From: a virus
DNA: 64,000 nucleotides
IMG/VR virus record: IMGVR_UViG_3300009128_001551
Span: 33,254-97,253 of that record
Strand: one strand, 5' to 3'
This document shows, one piece after another, positions 1 to 9,696 of this stretch. The notes under the pieces are model-generated. The model saw only the letters and a program-made list of their open reading frames with translations, did no database searches and was not told where the DNA came from. Each line of letters begins with the position of its first letter. Position 1 is the first letter of the stretch. The translations under genes were made by a program, and so were the position numbers.

Positions 1-2
1 AA

Positions 3-524
3 AGAAAGGGTGTGATCGTTCCTGATGACTCAACAGAATATTACTCCTCAAAGGAGGTAAAGGCAGCGGGTCTTCTTCCAGAGGCGGTGTTTCAGGAGTT
101 CATTGAGGAGAGAAAGCTACGTCACATCACAAGAAATCGTGAGATGATAGATGTCTTGAACAGGTTACATGACGAAGGGTACTGGATTCAGATCATCACA
201 GCGAGGCCAAGCGATAACCTTCTTTGTCTCTATGACACATATTTCTGGCTTGAGCACGCAGGATTAAAGTTTCATCACCTTGATTTTTCACCAGAAAAGT
301 TTAGATGGCTTGTTCAGAAGGATTTCTACGATGCTGACGGTGTTGTGTGTGCGATAGATGACTCAGCCAAGCATGCGAGTGAGTATGCTAAGCATGGCGT
401 TAAGGTTTTATCACCTGAGATGTCATATAATCAGGAGCTTAAAAAAGTTTCAGATGTCACCATGTACACGGATGTTAATTCGGTATATGATCTAGTGCAC
501 AGCTTAACAAAAAAGGAAAGATGA
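3..524 (+). CDS. HAD-family hydrolase, probable 5'(3')-deoxyribonucleotidase (5' end outside window)
   Basis: The reading frame is open to the left edge, so the N-terminus with the nucleophile Asp motif (DxDxT) is probably outside the window. What remains has a HAD motif II-like segment (IITARPS, about residue 59 counted from an internal GTG at 12) and a motif IV-like acidic pair (AIDDSAKHASEYAKHG). HAD proteins of this sort dephosphorylate nucleoside monophosphates. The gene lies directly before thyX, which fits a role in balancing dNMP pools. A second HAD gene lies at 45018-45506. The exact substrate cannot be read from the sequence. Confidence 0.6.
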   Translation, partial: RKGVIVPDDSTEYYSSKEVKAAGLLPEAVFQEFIEERKLRHITRNREMIDVLNRLHDEGYWIQIITARPSDNLLCLYDTYFWLEHAGLKFHHLDFSPEKFRWLVQKDFYDADGVVCAIDDSAKHASEYAKHGVKVLSPEMSYNQELKKVSDVTMYTDVNSVYDLVHSLTKKER

Positions 525-525
525 A

Positions 526-1512
526 GTGCCGCAAAATAAAGATCTTGACCCCGTAACCCTACCGATGTCCCTGAGATTCAATGAGGATCCAACAACAGAA
601 TTTTTAAATGATCTCGATGCTCTTCAAATTGAGCTTGTTGACCACCCGACCGCTGAGCAGATGAGAGATACAGCGTGGAGATATGTCAAGGCGACGTGGG
701 CAGATAGCCCAGAGATGTCAGATCCAGACAGCGCTACAAGACATGAGTTAAGCGAGAACCTAGAAGATGTGCTAAATTTCAGGGCATTACCAACGCCCAT
801 GGAGATCTTTAGCTTCACGTTTAAGTTTGCAGGAATTGACCTTCAAACCGTAACACATCTTATCAGGCACAGGGCAGGATCGTACGCAGCTCAATGTACA
901 GGTGACAGATTTCTTCACCACGAGCCATGCCTGGTTCCATCATCTGTTGAGAATAGTCCAGAGATGTATCGTCGGTGGAAGCGTCATGTTGAGGATGCAA
1001 AGCAGCTCTACGCTGACATGGTTGACACGAAGCAGATCTCTATGATGGACGCTAGAACAGTTCTTCCTAAGTGCCTGTCAACATTCTATTATGGTAGGTT
1101 CAACCTCAAGGATATCATAGGCTTTGTCAAGCAGCGCGCTGACAAGCAGATCCAGCCGGCTGCAGATAATCTGATCGCAGCGAAGATGGCGTTAGAGGTG
1201 ATCAAGGTGTTACCAGAGGCTAGCACTGTCATTGGAACAAAAACGCTAACTAGTCCGGCGTGGCATTATGTAAAGAATGTTCGATCAGGAACTGGAACAA
1301 ATCTGTACTGGCCTGACAGTGATAGCGACGATCATGTTGAGTATCACCCCAACGACACGATCTATCAAGCTCTTAGATCTGACCTCAATGGAACGAATCC
1401 ACCTGATGAGGAGTCAGCTGGAAACACAAAATTTAGACAGATATGGCGCGAGATCTTGAGTGAGATCAGCGCTCTTGAAGCTGAATATAATCTTATAAAG
1501 GAGAATGAATAA
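526..1512 (+). CDS. thyX: Flavin-dependent thymidylate synthase ThyX-like
   Basis: A 328-residue protein, longer than typical ThyX (about 220-250). Family members methylate dUMP to dTMP using FAD, NADPH and methylene-THF. The signature is at about residues 113-128: RHRAGSYAAQCTGDR, which matches the RHRx7S motif except that the usual Ser is Cys. A downstream Tyr/Arg-rich segment (CLSTFYYGRFNLKDIIGFVKQR) resembles the dUMP-binding part, and QRADKQIQPA follows. It starts at GTG 526 after an AAGGA-type ribosome site, two bases after the HAD gene, and its stop overlaps the next ATG. The extra C-terminal 80 residues are unassigned. Confidence 0.8.
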   Translation: MPQNKDLDPVTLPMSLRFNEDPTTEFLNDLDALQIELVDHPTAEQMRDTAWRYVKATWADSPEMSDPDSATRHELSENLEDVLNFRALPTPMEIFSFTFKFAGIDLQTVTHLIRHRAGSYAAQCTGDRFLHHEPCLVPSSVENSPEMYRRWKRHVEDAKQLYADMVDTKQISMMDARTVLPKCLSTFYYGRFNLKDIIGFVKQRADKQIQPAADNLIAAKMALEVIKVLPEASTVIGTKTLTSPAWHYVKNVRSGTGTNLYWPDSDSDDHVEYHPNDTIYQALRSDLNGTNPPDEESAGNTKFRQIWREILSEISALEAEYNLIKENE

Positions 1513-1952
1513 TGAAGGCGTATATTGCTAGCTCATGGTTTACACCCACTGCATATGAGGAGGTAGAAACAATAAAGGAATTGTTAACAAAACATTCATT
1601 TGAGTATTTCTCTCCAAAGGATTTTTTCATCTGCCCGCCAACTGCTGATCTTAATACACAACGTGAAACGTTTGACGGTAATGTTGAACACATACTGGGA
1701 AATGATTTTGTGCTGTGCAACACCAGAGATAAAGATATGGGTAGCATCTTTGAGGCGGGAGTAGCATATCAGTCAGATACTCCGATCGTGTATTTCTGTG
1801 CTGGGCTACCCGAAGGCGCGCCGTTCAATCTGATGTTATCTCAAAGTGGAATCAAGGTTTGTACGACATTTGATGAGCTTGACGACTATCTTTTCAGGTG
1901 TAGCAAAAAAGGAGAGCTCATTTTTGAGCCGTACTATGGGACAATTGAATAG
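1512..1952 (+). CDS. Nucleoside 2-deoxyribosyltransferase-like protein
   Basis: A 146-residue protein with the layout of the deoxyribosyltransferase family: an N-terminal strand MKAYIASSWF, a central FDGNVEHILGNDFVLCN segment and DMGSIFEAGVAYQ, which corresponds to the conserved D-x-G-T-x-F/W-E-x-G-x-A motif carrying the catalytic Glu. Such enzymes move deoxyribose between bases or hydrolyse deoxynucleoside monophosphates. ATG 1512 has a strong AAGGAG about 9 bases upstream. It sits in the nucleotide-metabolism run with thyX. Transferase versus DNPH1-type hydrolase activity is not distinguishable here. Confidence 0.7.
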   Translation: MKAYIASSWFTPTAYEEVETIKELLTKHSFEYFSPKDFFICPPTADLNTQRETFDGNVEHILGNDFVLCNTRDKDMGSIFEAGVAYQSDTPIVYFCAGLPEGAPFNLMLSQSGIKVCTTFDELDDYLFRCSKKGELIFEPYYGTIE

Positions 1953-2109
1953 GGAAGAAAGAGTCAGGCTGTGGAATAAAGCATTTTTTAGCAAGTGCTG
2001 CGGTGGATACTATAGTGATAAACCCTGTCGAGCAAACACATGCAACAGTGATCATGAGTATTGTAAGGCACACATAGCTATAGCTGATAAGAAACTACAA
2101 AAGACGTGA
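1936..2109 (+). CDS. Small Cys-rich hypothetical protein
   Basis: A 57-residue protein starting at ATG 1936, inside the end of the preceding gene (17-base overlap). The longer frame starting at 1846 would be out-of-frame shadow. It contains [11 protein letters not shown] and CNSDHEYC, six cysteines plus histidines, suggesting a small zinc-binding fold. Its stop overlaps the GTG of dnaJ, so it is translationally coupled in the operon. No family recognised. Confidence 0.5.
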   Translation: MGQLNREERVRLWNKAFFSKCCGGYYSDKPCRANTCNSDHEYCKAHIAIADKKLQKT

Positions 2110-3152
2110 AAGACTACTATAAAATACTAGGTGTAAAAAAAGACGCAAGCGTCGATGATATAAAGAAGTCATATAGAAAGCTAGCATTACAGTATCATCC
2201 AGATAGAAACAGGGAAGACAAAGACGCAGAAGAAAAGTTCAAGGAAGCGACTGAGGCATATGAGGTTCTCTCGAACAAAGAGAAAAGAAGCGAATACGAT
2301 TCAGGAGGTCTTCATAATTTTTCATTTTCTGGTAATCCAAACGACATATTTGAAAGTTTTTTTTCTGGATTCAGAGGGTTTGACAACAACTTCTTCAACC
2401 AGCAAAGACAAGGAACTCGACCTCCACCACAACAGGGTGAAAATTTACACATAGGAATCAACGTCTCTTTAAGAGATGCATTTTCAGGAACAGAAAGAAA
2501 CATCATGTTTGAGAGAGGCATTCAGTGTAGTAGATGTCTCGGCGAGGGAATTGAAAATTCTAATGATCTACAAGAGTGCGGCTCTTGTAAGGGATCTGGA
2601 AAGGTTCATCATAAAGCTGCATTTTTAAACATTTCAATGACATGTTCATCTTGTGGTGGAAGTGGAAAAAAGGTAATTAAACATTGTTCGATGTGCAGTG
2701 GTGCAGGAAGGACTGCTGAGAGTAAGTCTATTAATATTAAAATTCCTAAGGGGATAATGTCAGGAGAGATGCTAAGGATTTCAAAAATGGGACATTGCCA
2801 TCCCGCTTCAAATATTTTTGGAGATTTGATAGTGAGAGTTGATGTCATGCCCCATGAGAAGTTTGAAAGAGAGATGAATGACATTCATGGAAATGTTTTG
2901 ATATCTTATGGTCAGGCAGTTTTAGGAGACAGTATTAGAATAGAGACACTCCACGGTGATGTTACATTTAACATACCTGCAGGAACAAGGGAAAAAGATG
3001 TATTTTCACTATGTGGATTGGGAATGATAAGGGGGGACATGAGTCCGGGAGATCATTATGCTCATGTTAAAATTGACATTCCAAAAGAGATAAGTGAAGA
3101 AGAACGGTCTTTAATTGAAAAGCTTGAAAAAATAAGACAAAAAAATCAATAA
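2106..3152 (+). CDS. dnaJ: Chaperone DnaJ (type A Hsp40)
   Basis: A 348-residue full-domain DnaJ. The J domain (residues 1-70) carries the HPD triad (YHPDRN) that stimulates DnaK ATPase. A Gly/Phe-rich linker ([18 protein letters not shown]) follows, then four zinc-finger repeats [32 protein letters not shown] (about residues 140-200), then the C-terminal substrate-binding domains. It starts at GTG 2106, overlapping the previous stop. It lies directly upstream of dnaK, the reverse of the common dnaK-dnaJ cellular order. Full-length type A DnaJ is unusual in phages. GrpE is not visible in the window. Confidence 0.95.
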   Translation: MKDYYKILGVKKDASVDDIKKSYRKLALQYHPDRNREDKDAEEKFKEATEAYEVLSNKEKRSEYDSGGLHNFSFSGNPNDIFESFFSGFRGFDNNFFNQQRQGTRPPPQQGENLHIGINVSLRDAFSGTERNIMFERGIQCSRCLGEGIENSNDLQECGSCKGSGKVHHKAAFLNISMTCSSCGGSGKKVIKHCSMCSGAGRTAESKSINIKIPKGIMSGEMLRISKMGHCHPASNIFGDLIVRVDVMPHEKFEREMNDIHGNVLISYGQAVLGDSIRIETLHGDVTFNIPAGTREKDVFSLCGLGMIRGDMSPGDHYAHVKIDIPKEISEEERSLIEKLEKIRQKNQ

Positions 3153-3227
3153 AAGGGTTTCCTCTTATAAAATCGTGTCTACATTTATGATAGGAAAATT
3201 CCGATAAAACAAATCTAGGAGATAAAA

Positions 3228-5093
3228 ATGGGAAAAGTACTAGGAATTGATTTGGGCACAACAAATAGTTGCGCTTCAGTCATAGAGGGTGATACACCAA
3301 AGATAATTACAAACGAAGAAGGAAGCAGAACAACACCTTCTGTTGTTGCATTTACAAAGGAGGGTGAGAGGCTTGTAGGTGATCCTGCCAGAAGACAGGC
3401 CGTTGTTAATCCAGAAAACACAGTATTTTCTATCAAGAGGTTCATGGGGGCGAGATTTTCAGATTCAAAAGATGATATTAAGAATGTGCCGTACAATGTT
3501 GTCTCAGGTGAGGGTGAGCTATGTAGCGTAAAGATAGATGATAAGAAGTATACGCCACAGGAGATAAGTGCACAGATTCTTTTAAAGTTGAAAAGGTCAG
3601 CTGAGTCATATTTTGGATGTGAGATAAATGAAGCAGTAGTAACTGTTCCTGCATATTTTAACGATGATCAAAGGCAGGCCACAAAGGATGCTGGGCAGAT
3701 TGCTGGTCTTGATGTAAAGAGAATTATTAATGAGCCGACGGCTGCAGCATTAGCGTATGGATTTGACAAAAAAAAGGATCAAAAAATTGCTGTATTTGAT
3801 CTCGGAGGTGGAACATTTGACATATCAATTCTTGAAATAGCAGAAGGCGTTGTTGAGGTGCTTAGCACAAATGGAGATACTCGACTAGGCGGCGACGATG
3901 TTGATCAGATATTAATATCATGGCTGATTGAAGAGTTTAAGAACAAAACAGGTATCGACGTCAGCGGAGATAAGATGGTCTTACAGCGACTAAAAGATGC
4001 ATCTGAAAAGGCAAAAATAGAGCTTTCCAGCACCCAAAAAACAGAGGTAAACTTGCCATTTTTAACAGCAGATTCAACAGGGCCAAAACATCTTCAAGTT
4101 GAGCTTCTAAGGTCAAAATTTGAACAGATGATTGAGTCATTTGTTGAAAGAACGCTGAAGCCTACAAAGAGAGCCCTAAAGGATGCAGGGCTAAATGTTG
4201 GTGACATTGATGAGGTAATACTCGTAGGCGGATCAACAAGAATCCCTGCAGTTAAGTCTGCAGTTGAGAAGCTCTTTGACAAAAAGTCTAACAGCTCTGT
4301 AAATCCTGATGAAGTTGTCGCATTAGGTGCAGCAGTTCAAGGAGGGGTATTCTCAGGTGATGTTCACGATGTTCTCTTGCTAGATGTAACACCTTTGTCT
4401 CTTGGAATTGAGACTCTGGGCGGTGTTATGACTAGGCTAATTGATAGAAATTCAACAATACCGTGTTCAAAAAATGAGACATTTAGCACAGCAGCTGATG
4501 GTCAGACGTCTGTTGATATTCATGTTCTTCAGGGTGAAAGGCAGTTTGCAAAGAACAACAAGAGTCTTGGAAGGTTTAGGCTAGACGGCATACCAGTCGC
4601 ACCGAGAGGGATCCCGCAGATCGAGGTTACATTTGATATCGATGCAAACGGAATTGTTAGTGTTTCAGCAAAAGACAAGGCGACAGGAAAAAATCAGTCT
4701 ATTAGAATAGAGGGTAAAGGATCACTGTCTGATGACGATATTGAAAGAATGATTAATGATGCAAAGCAACATGAAGAGGAAGATGCAATTAGAAAGAAAG
4801 ACGTAGAAGATAGAAATAGATGCGACAGTCTAGTCTATCAGGTTGAAAAAATGACAAAGGATTCAGGTGGGCAGATATCAGATCAGACTCTTGCTGATAT
4901 TACGTCTGCAGTTGCTGATGCCAAGGATGCGTTGTCTGGGGATGACAGAGAGGCTCTCTTAAGCGCTCTTGAGAAGCTTGAAGAGGTATCTCAAAATGCC
5001 GGAAGGGAAATGTATGAGAATGCATCAAAAAATGAAGAGACATCTCATGAAAGCGATGACTTCTCTGAAGCAGAGTATGAAGAGGTTGACTAA
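3228..5093 (+). CDS. dnaK: Chaperone DnaK (Hsp70)
   Basis: A 621-residue, near full-length Hsp70. The N-terminal ATPase begins [10 protein letters not shown], with [15 protein letters not shown] in the middle and [10 protein letters not shown] near residue 335. The linker region reads [18 protein letters not shown], followed by the beta-sandwich and helical lid. It ends exactly in ...AEYEEVD, an EEVD terminus like cytosolic eukaryotic Hsp70, whereas bacterial DnaK usually runs a few residues past it. A good ribosome site (AGGAG, 6 bases from ATG) is present. It sits 75 bases after dnaJ. Probable role: folding virion or replication proteins together with phage DnaJ. Confidence 0.97.
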   Translation: MGKVLGIDLGTTNSCASVIEGDTPKIITNEEGSRTTPSVVAFTKEGERLVGDPARRQAVVNPENTVFSIKRFMGARFSDSKDDIKNVPYNVVSGEGELCSVKIDDKKYTPQEISAQILLKLKRSAESYFGCEINEAVVTVPAYFNDDQRQATKDAGQIAGLDVKRIINEPTAAALAYGFDKKKDQKIAVFDLGGGTFDISILEIAEGVVEVLSTNGDTRLGGDDVDQILISWLIEEFKNKTGIDVSGDKMVLQRLKDASEKAKIELSSTQKTEVNLPFLTADSTGPKHLQVELLRSKFEQMIESFVERTLKPTKRALKDAGLNVGDIDEVILVGGSTRIPAVKSAVEKLFDKKSNSSVNPDEVVALGAAVQGGVFSGDVHDVLLLDVTPLSLGIETLGGVMTRLIDRNSTIPCSKNETFSTAADGQTSVDIHVLQGERQFAKNNKSLGRFRLDGIPVAPRGIPQIEVTFDIDANGIVSVSAKDKATGKNQSIRIEGKGSLSDDDIERMINDAKQHEEEDAIRKKDVEDRNRCDSLVYQVEKMTKDSGGQISDQTLADITSAVADAKDALSGDDREALLSALEKLEEVSQNAGREMYENASKNEETSHESDDFSEAEYEEVD

Positions 5094-5111
5094 CGATTTA
5101 AGTCATAATTC

Positions 5112-5140
5112 TTGTTCATCTTGCATGCGTGTGGTAAAAT
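5112..5140 (+). promoter_or_regulatory. Possible sigma70-like promoter upstream of the DnaE gene
   Basis: TTGTTC, 17 bases, TAAAAT, located 20 bases before the polymerase start codon in the 67-base dnaK-dnaE gap. The -35 resembles a classic sigma70 box rather than the RTGTAA box found elsewhere in this window. Confidence 0.35.
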
Positions 5141-5160
5141 TATGATATTCATGCGGTAAG

Positions 5161-8100
5161 ATGCTAATGTCAATTAATAAAATTTCTCCGCCCAGACGAT
5201 TTGTCGGATTACATGCACATGATGGATCAAGTGTCTATGACGGTCTAGGCTATCCTAATGAGCACATCGATTTCATTCTTGAGAACGGAATGAATTCTCT
5301 AGCCTTAACAAATCACGGTCACATGAATTCAGCAGCTCATGCGCATAACTATGCAAAGAAGCTAAAGACAAAAGGGAAGCAGTATAGGCACATATACGGA
5401 TGTGAGTGCTATTTCGTTGATGATCTATCAGAATGGAGAAATGACTACAATAAGCATCGTGAGAGGGTTAGGCTTGAGAGAGAGACCAAAAGAAAGATCT
5501 CTGTAGATGACGGAGACGAAAGTGAGGGTCTCATTGTTGAAAATGAAAATGAGACAAAGAAAGATAGAGGTGAATACCCAGAGTGGAAGAGGAGATATCA
5601 TCTTGTTGTTATAGCGAAAAATTTCAAAGGTCTCCAAAATCTTTTTAGGCTTATTAAGATGTCATATAAGGAAGGGTTTTATAGATTTCCAAGGATTGAC
5701 TTCAAGATGCTAAAGGAAAATTCTGATGGGCTTATTGTATCTACAGCATGTGTGGGAGGCCGAGCATCAGGTCACATATTCCAGGAATTTCCAGATAAGC
5801 AATTTGATGAGCTATCACCAGGATTAGTTGATGATCCCTATGTTCTCAAGTCAGTGATGAGAAAGCTTGAGAACATGACTGATAGATTTGTTGATGCTGT
5901 TGGCAGAGAAAATTTCTTTTTAGAGTTGCAATTTAACGATCTTGTCGCACAACACCTTACAAATCGATGTCTTCTAGAGCTGTCAGATAAAACTGGTATC
6001 CCGCTTATCTCAACTGCTGACTCACATTATTGCAGGCCTGAGATGTGGGAGGCACGAGAGATGTATAAAATTTTAGGAAGAATGGGATCTAGAGATGATG
6101 AGATGCCAAAACTTCCAGAGAAGAGTGAGCTAAAGTGCGAGCTATACCCAAAGAATGCTCAACAGATGTGGGAGTCATTTAAGAAAGGCTATGATCAATA
6201 TGACTTCTATCGCGGTCATGAGAACACAGTAAAGGATTCAATTGGGAGAACCTATGGCATTGCGTGGGATATGTGTGATGAGGTTTGGTTTGACGGTAAC
6301 AGCGCAAAACTTCCAGACTTTACAACACCCCAAAGGTCAGCATTCGGACAATTAGTTGATCAGGTAAAGGAAGGAATGATAAAGTCAGACCTTCATGAGA
6401 AGCCTGAATATCTCGTCAGGGTCAAAGAAGAGCTTTCTGTCATTAAAGAACTAGGGTTTGAAAACTACTTTTTAACCTTAACTAAAGTGTTTGATAAGGC
6501 TAAGAATCAAACCCTGATAGGTCCGGGAAGGGGATCAGGTGCGGGTAGTCTTGTTAATTATGTCTTAGGAATAACTCATGTTGATCCAATAAAGTATAAT
6601 CTTCTCTTTGAGAGATTTTTGGGTCTTCATAAAGCAAGCTGGCCTGATATTGATACAGACGTCGGAGATCGAGATGTTTTAATCGATGTGTCAAGAGAGC
6701 TCTTTGGAGACGATTCTGTAATTCCTGTATCAAATTTTAATACATTAAAACTCAAATCATTGATCAAAGATGTGTCTAAGTTTTACGGGATTCCATTTGA
6801 TGAAGTCAATAAGCTCACAAACCCTTTAGAAAGAGAGGTGATGCCTCGTGCTATGGGAGACCACGAGGAAAAATCAACATATGTTTTGACTCATGAGGAT
6901 TGCATGAAATATAGTGAACCATACCAGAAGTTTATGAAAAAATACCCTAAGGTTTCTGAGCATGTTCAAACACTATTTATGGAGTTGAGGTCTATTGGCA
7001 GACACGCTGGCGGCGTCTTGGTGTGTCCTGATCTTGAGACCCACATGCCGATAGTCAAAGTCAGAGGTGAGTTGCAGACACCGTGGTCTGAAGGAATGAA
7101 CTTTAGGCATCTAGAAGAGAATGGATTTCTAAAGTTTGACTTTCTTGGTCTTGCGACATTGAAGATGGTGGAGGACACCATTAGGCTAGTTTTAAGAAAG
7201 AAAGGTGTTGAAAATCCTTCATTCGATCAGATAAATAAGTTCTTTGATGATCACTTAAACAGCAGATATCATGACATGGATGATCAAAGGGTGTGGGAAT
7301 ATGTGTATCATGGTGGGCGATTCGTTCAAATCTTTCAGTTTGTAAATTCTGGTGCAAGAAAGTTTTGTCAAAATGCAAAGCCACGATCGATTGATGATCT
7401 TGCTACAATTACCGCAATATATCGTCCAGGACCTTTAGCAGCAAAGGTCGATAAGAAGTATGTAAAGACTAAGCAAGAAGTTGATGCCGGTAAGAAAATA
7501 TCATACGACCATCCTGTCATAGAGGAGGTTACAGGCAAGACATATTCCTATCTGTGTTTTCAAGAGCAGTTTATGATGTTAGCACAGAAGCTAGCAGGGT
7601 TTGATAAAGGTGAGTCTGACAAGATGAGAAAGACTCTTGTAAAGAAATCTCTTGATTCAAACGCAGCAAAGGTTCAGGAAAGAATTGATCTTAGAAAGAA
7701 ATTTGTAGATGGGTCAGTCAACCTAAGCGGAATGGATAGGGAAAAGGCCGAGAAGCTATATGAGACAATAGAATATTTCTCAGGATATGGCTTTAACGCA
7801 AGTCACGCTGTATCGTATGCAGTTGACTCATATTACTCTGCATGGCTTCACACATATTATGAAAAAGAGTGGCTGGCGACATGCCTTCAGACGTGGAACG
7901 GCTCACCAAAGTTTGGAAAGATAATGGCGGAAATAAAATCTCTTGGATATAAGTTTCTTCCTCCTGACATCAATACATCATCTGACGTCTGGGTTTACAG
8001 TGATGATCGAGAAGGATTTGTTCCTCCTCTCACAGCAATAAAGGGTGTGGGTAAGTCAGCAGTTCAGGAAATAATGATGCGAAGGCCATTTACATGCATA

Positions 8101-8763
8101 GACCAGATGCTATTTACCGATGAAGGAACGTGGAAACCTTCAAAGATGAATAAGACGTGTTTCGATTCACTTTGTAAGGTTGAGGCATTTGGATCTCTTG
8201 ATGAGATGAAAAGTGGAAAGATCTTAAATCATAGACAGCTTCATGAGATAATTGTTGGAAATTATGATCTTCTTAAGAAGGGTAGACACGGTATGACAAA
8301 AACAGCTGTGAAGAGAATGATAAAAGATACAGGTCGAGTTCCTGTCTTTATCAACGAGAAGATTCTTGAAAGTCACGATCTTAGCGACTGGTCAAGGTCT
8401 GAAAAAATTGAGATGTGTGTTGATCTAATGGCAGGTGCAGATGAGGATCTAATTTTTCCTCCACAGCTTATGAAAAAGATAAATGAGTCTGGCGTGAAGT
8501 CAGTTGTTAGCATGAGTGGAAGCGAGAAGACAGTTGCATGGTTCTGCATTCAATCTATTGAAGAGAGAACTACAAAAAATGGAAAGGTGTTCTATAGAAT
8601 GAAGGTATGTGACAATAATTCAGAAAGCGCCTGGCTTCGCGTGTGGACGAAGTTTAAAACTGTCCCAGGCTTGTACACAATATGGCTGGCTGAGGTTTCG
8701 TCCAGTGAATCGTGGGGGTGTTCTACGTCGTCATATAAGATGAAACAGGTGAACGTGGCATAG
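5161..8763 (+). CDS. dnaE: DNA polymerase III alpha subunit (DnaE-like)
   Basis: A 1200-residue C-family replicative polymerase, close to the size of bacterial DnaE. An N-terminal PHP domain begins FVGLHAHDGSSVYDG and LTNHGHMNSAAHAHNYAKK. The palm has GPGRGSGAGSLVNYVLG and the catalytic acidic motif WPDIDTDVGDRD (about residues 500-506); a third palm segment FDFLGLATLKMVEDT follows. Fingers-type segments ITAIYRPGPLA and FSGYGFNASHAVSYA are present, as is a C-terminal OB-like part. No strong ribosome site is seen; ATG 5161 or 5167 could be used. Most phages use family A or B polymerases, so this implies DnaE-type phage replication. Confidence 0.95.
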   Translation: MLMSINKISPPRRFVGLHAHDGSSVYDGLGYPNEHIDFILENGMNSLALTNHGHMNSAAHAHNYAKKLKTKGKQYRHIYGCECYFVDDLSEWRNDYNKHRERVRLERETKRKISVDDGDESEGLIVENENETKKDRGEYPEWKRRYHLVVIAKNFKGLQNLFRLIKMSYKEGFYRFPRIDFKMLKENSDGLIVSTACVGGRASGHIFQEFPDKQFDELSPGLVDDPYVLKSVMRKLENMTDRFVDAVGRENFFLELQFNDLVAQHLTNRCLLELSDKTGIPLISTADSHYCRPEMWEAREMYKILGRMGSRDDEMPKLPEKSELKCELYPKNAQQMWESFKKGYDQYDFYRGHENTVKDSIGRTYGIAWDMCDEVWFDGNSAKLPDFTTPQRSAFGQLVDQVKEGMIKSDLHEKPEYLVRVKEELSVIKELGFENYFLTLTKVFDKAKNQTLIGPGRGSGAGSLVNYVLGITHVDPIKYNLLFERFLGLHKASWPDIDTDVGDRDVLIDVSRELFGDDSVIPVSNFNTLKLKSLIKDVSKFYGIPFDEVNKLTNPLEREVMPRAMGDHEEKSTYVLTHEDCMKYSEPYQKFMKKYPKVSEHVQTLFMELRSIGRHAGGVLVCPDLETHMPIVKVRGELQTPWSEGMNFRHLEENGFLKFDFLGLATLKMVEDTIRLVLRKKGVENPSFDQINKFFDDHLNSRYHDMDDQRVWEYVYHGGRFVQIFQFVNSGARKFCQNAKPRSIDDLATITAIYRPGPLAAKVDKKYVKTKQEVDAGKKISYDHPVIEEVTGKTYSYLCFQEQFMMLAQKLAGFDKGESDKMRKTLVKKSLDSNAAKVQERIDLRKKFVDGSVNLSGMDREKAEKLYETIEYFSGYGFNASHAVSYAVDSYYSAWLHTYYEKEWLATCLQTWNGSPKFGKIMAEIKSLGYKFLPPDINTSSDVWVYSDDREGFVPPLTAIKGVGKSAVQEIMMRRPFTCIDQMLFTDEGTWKPSKMNKTCFDSLCKVEAFGSLDEMKSGKILNHRQLHEIIVGNYDLLKKGRHGMTKTAVKRMIKDTGRVPVFINEKILESHDLSDWSRSEKIEMCVDLMAGADEDLIFPPQLMKKINESGVKSVVSMSGSEKTVAWFCIQSIEERTTKNGKVFYRMKVCDNNSESAWLRVWTKFKTVPGLYTIWLAEVSSSESWGCSTSSYKMKQVNVA

Positions 8764-9674
8764 TGTTATCATTTCCAGCACATACAATATTTGTAGAGGG
8801 TCCAGACTGTTCAGGAAAGACGTCTCTGATTCGGGAGATTCATAAAAAAACTGGGTATCGGTGGCACCTCATGGATAGATCACAGCTATCTAGAAAGGTG
8901 TTTTCAGAGATGTATGGTAGGTCTATTGACTATATGGAAGACCATCTACACAGAGAGATGTACAATTTAAATAACAGGTATGTTATCATCGATCTGCCGT
9001 TTAGGGTAATAAAGAAGAGATTTGAAAAGAGAGGAGATGAGATCCACGACGCTAGATCTTTAAAGTCTGTTCATAGGTCGTTTAAAAAAGAGTTTAAGCG
9101 TTTAAATGATCATCCGTTAGCTGTAAGAATAACATCTGAAAGCTCACCAATAAATGATATAGCTGATCATGTTATAGATGAATTAACGTCACATGAAAAA
9201 TTTCAGCTCAAAGATGTTGCAGGTATTGTAGCTAAGGTTGTAAGACAGACAGAGAGGAGTGAGGTCTTCCCGCTCCAGCTGACACTGCATGACGACGGAG
9301 AATTTAGGGAAGCAACACCAAAAAGTTTAGAATTTGAGCCAGAGTCAGAATACTACATAAAGATATTCTTAGCACTTCTTAAAAAGATAGAATCAGAGAT
9401 GTCAGGAGAAAATGAGTATCTGAGAAAGGAAGATATTTTTTCTAGAAGGTTTGTATACACTGATGATTCTTGTATATCATTTATTCAAGTTAGTCAGAGA
9501 AATAAAATAATGGATTTTCATTGTGTGATAAGATCATGCGATGTTGTCAGGCTGTTTGAACACGACTTAAGGTTTCTTTACTATCTTGCGTCGGAATGTT
9601 GGAAAAGAATTGGTGTAAATTGTACATCTGCGAGAATTAGAATGAATTTAAACTCTGCGCACATAATTGAGTAA
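8763..9674 (+). CDS. P-loop dNMP kinase fused to thymidylate-synthase-like C-terminal domain
   Basis: A 303-residue protein. Residues 1-150 look like a thymidylate-kinase-type P-loop kinase: EGPDCSGKTSL is the Walker A. The C-terminal 120 residues contain RSCDVVRLFEHDLRFL and end NSAHIIE, resembling the RS-x-D nucleotide-binding and terminal SAHIY elements of ThyA-type synthases/hydroxymethylases. No ThyA-type catalytic Cys motif (PCH) is evident before that part. The GTG start overlaps the DnaE stop. Family knowledge: dTMP kinases make dTDP. The TS-like tail may bind dUMP/dTMP rather than catalyse. Confidence 0.65.
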   Translation: MLSFPAHTIFVEGPDCSGKTSLIREIHKKTGYRWHLMDRSQLSRKVFSEMYGRSIDYMEDHLHREMYNLNNRYVIIDLPFRVIKKRFEKRGDEIHDARSLKSVHRSFKKEFKRLNDHPLAVRITSESSPINDIADHVIDELTSHEKFQLKDVAGIVAKVVRQTERSEVFPLQLTLHDDGEFREATPKSLEFEPESEYYIKIFLALLKKIESEMSGENEYLRKEDIFSRRFVYTDDSCISFIQVSQRNKIMDFHCVIRSCDVVRLFEHDLRFLYYLASECWKRIGVNCTSARIRMNLNSAHIIE

Positions 9675-9696
9675 AATTAATGAGAATGGAGAAAAG

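Noticed and set aside
1846-1935. N-terminal extension of the small Cys-rich gene
   Set aside because: This part is out of frame within the deoxyribosyltransferase gene; ATG 1936 gives a compact Cys-rich protein.
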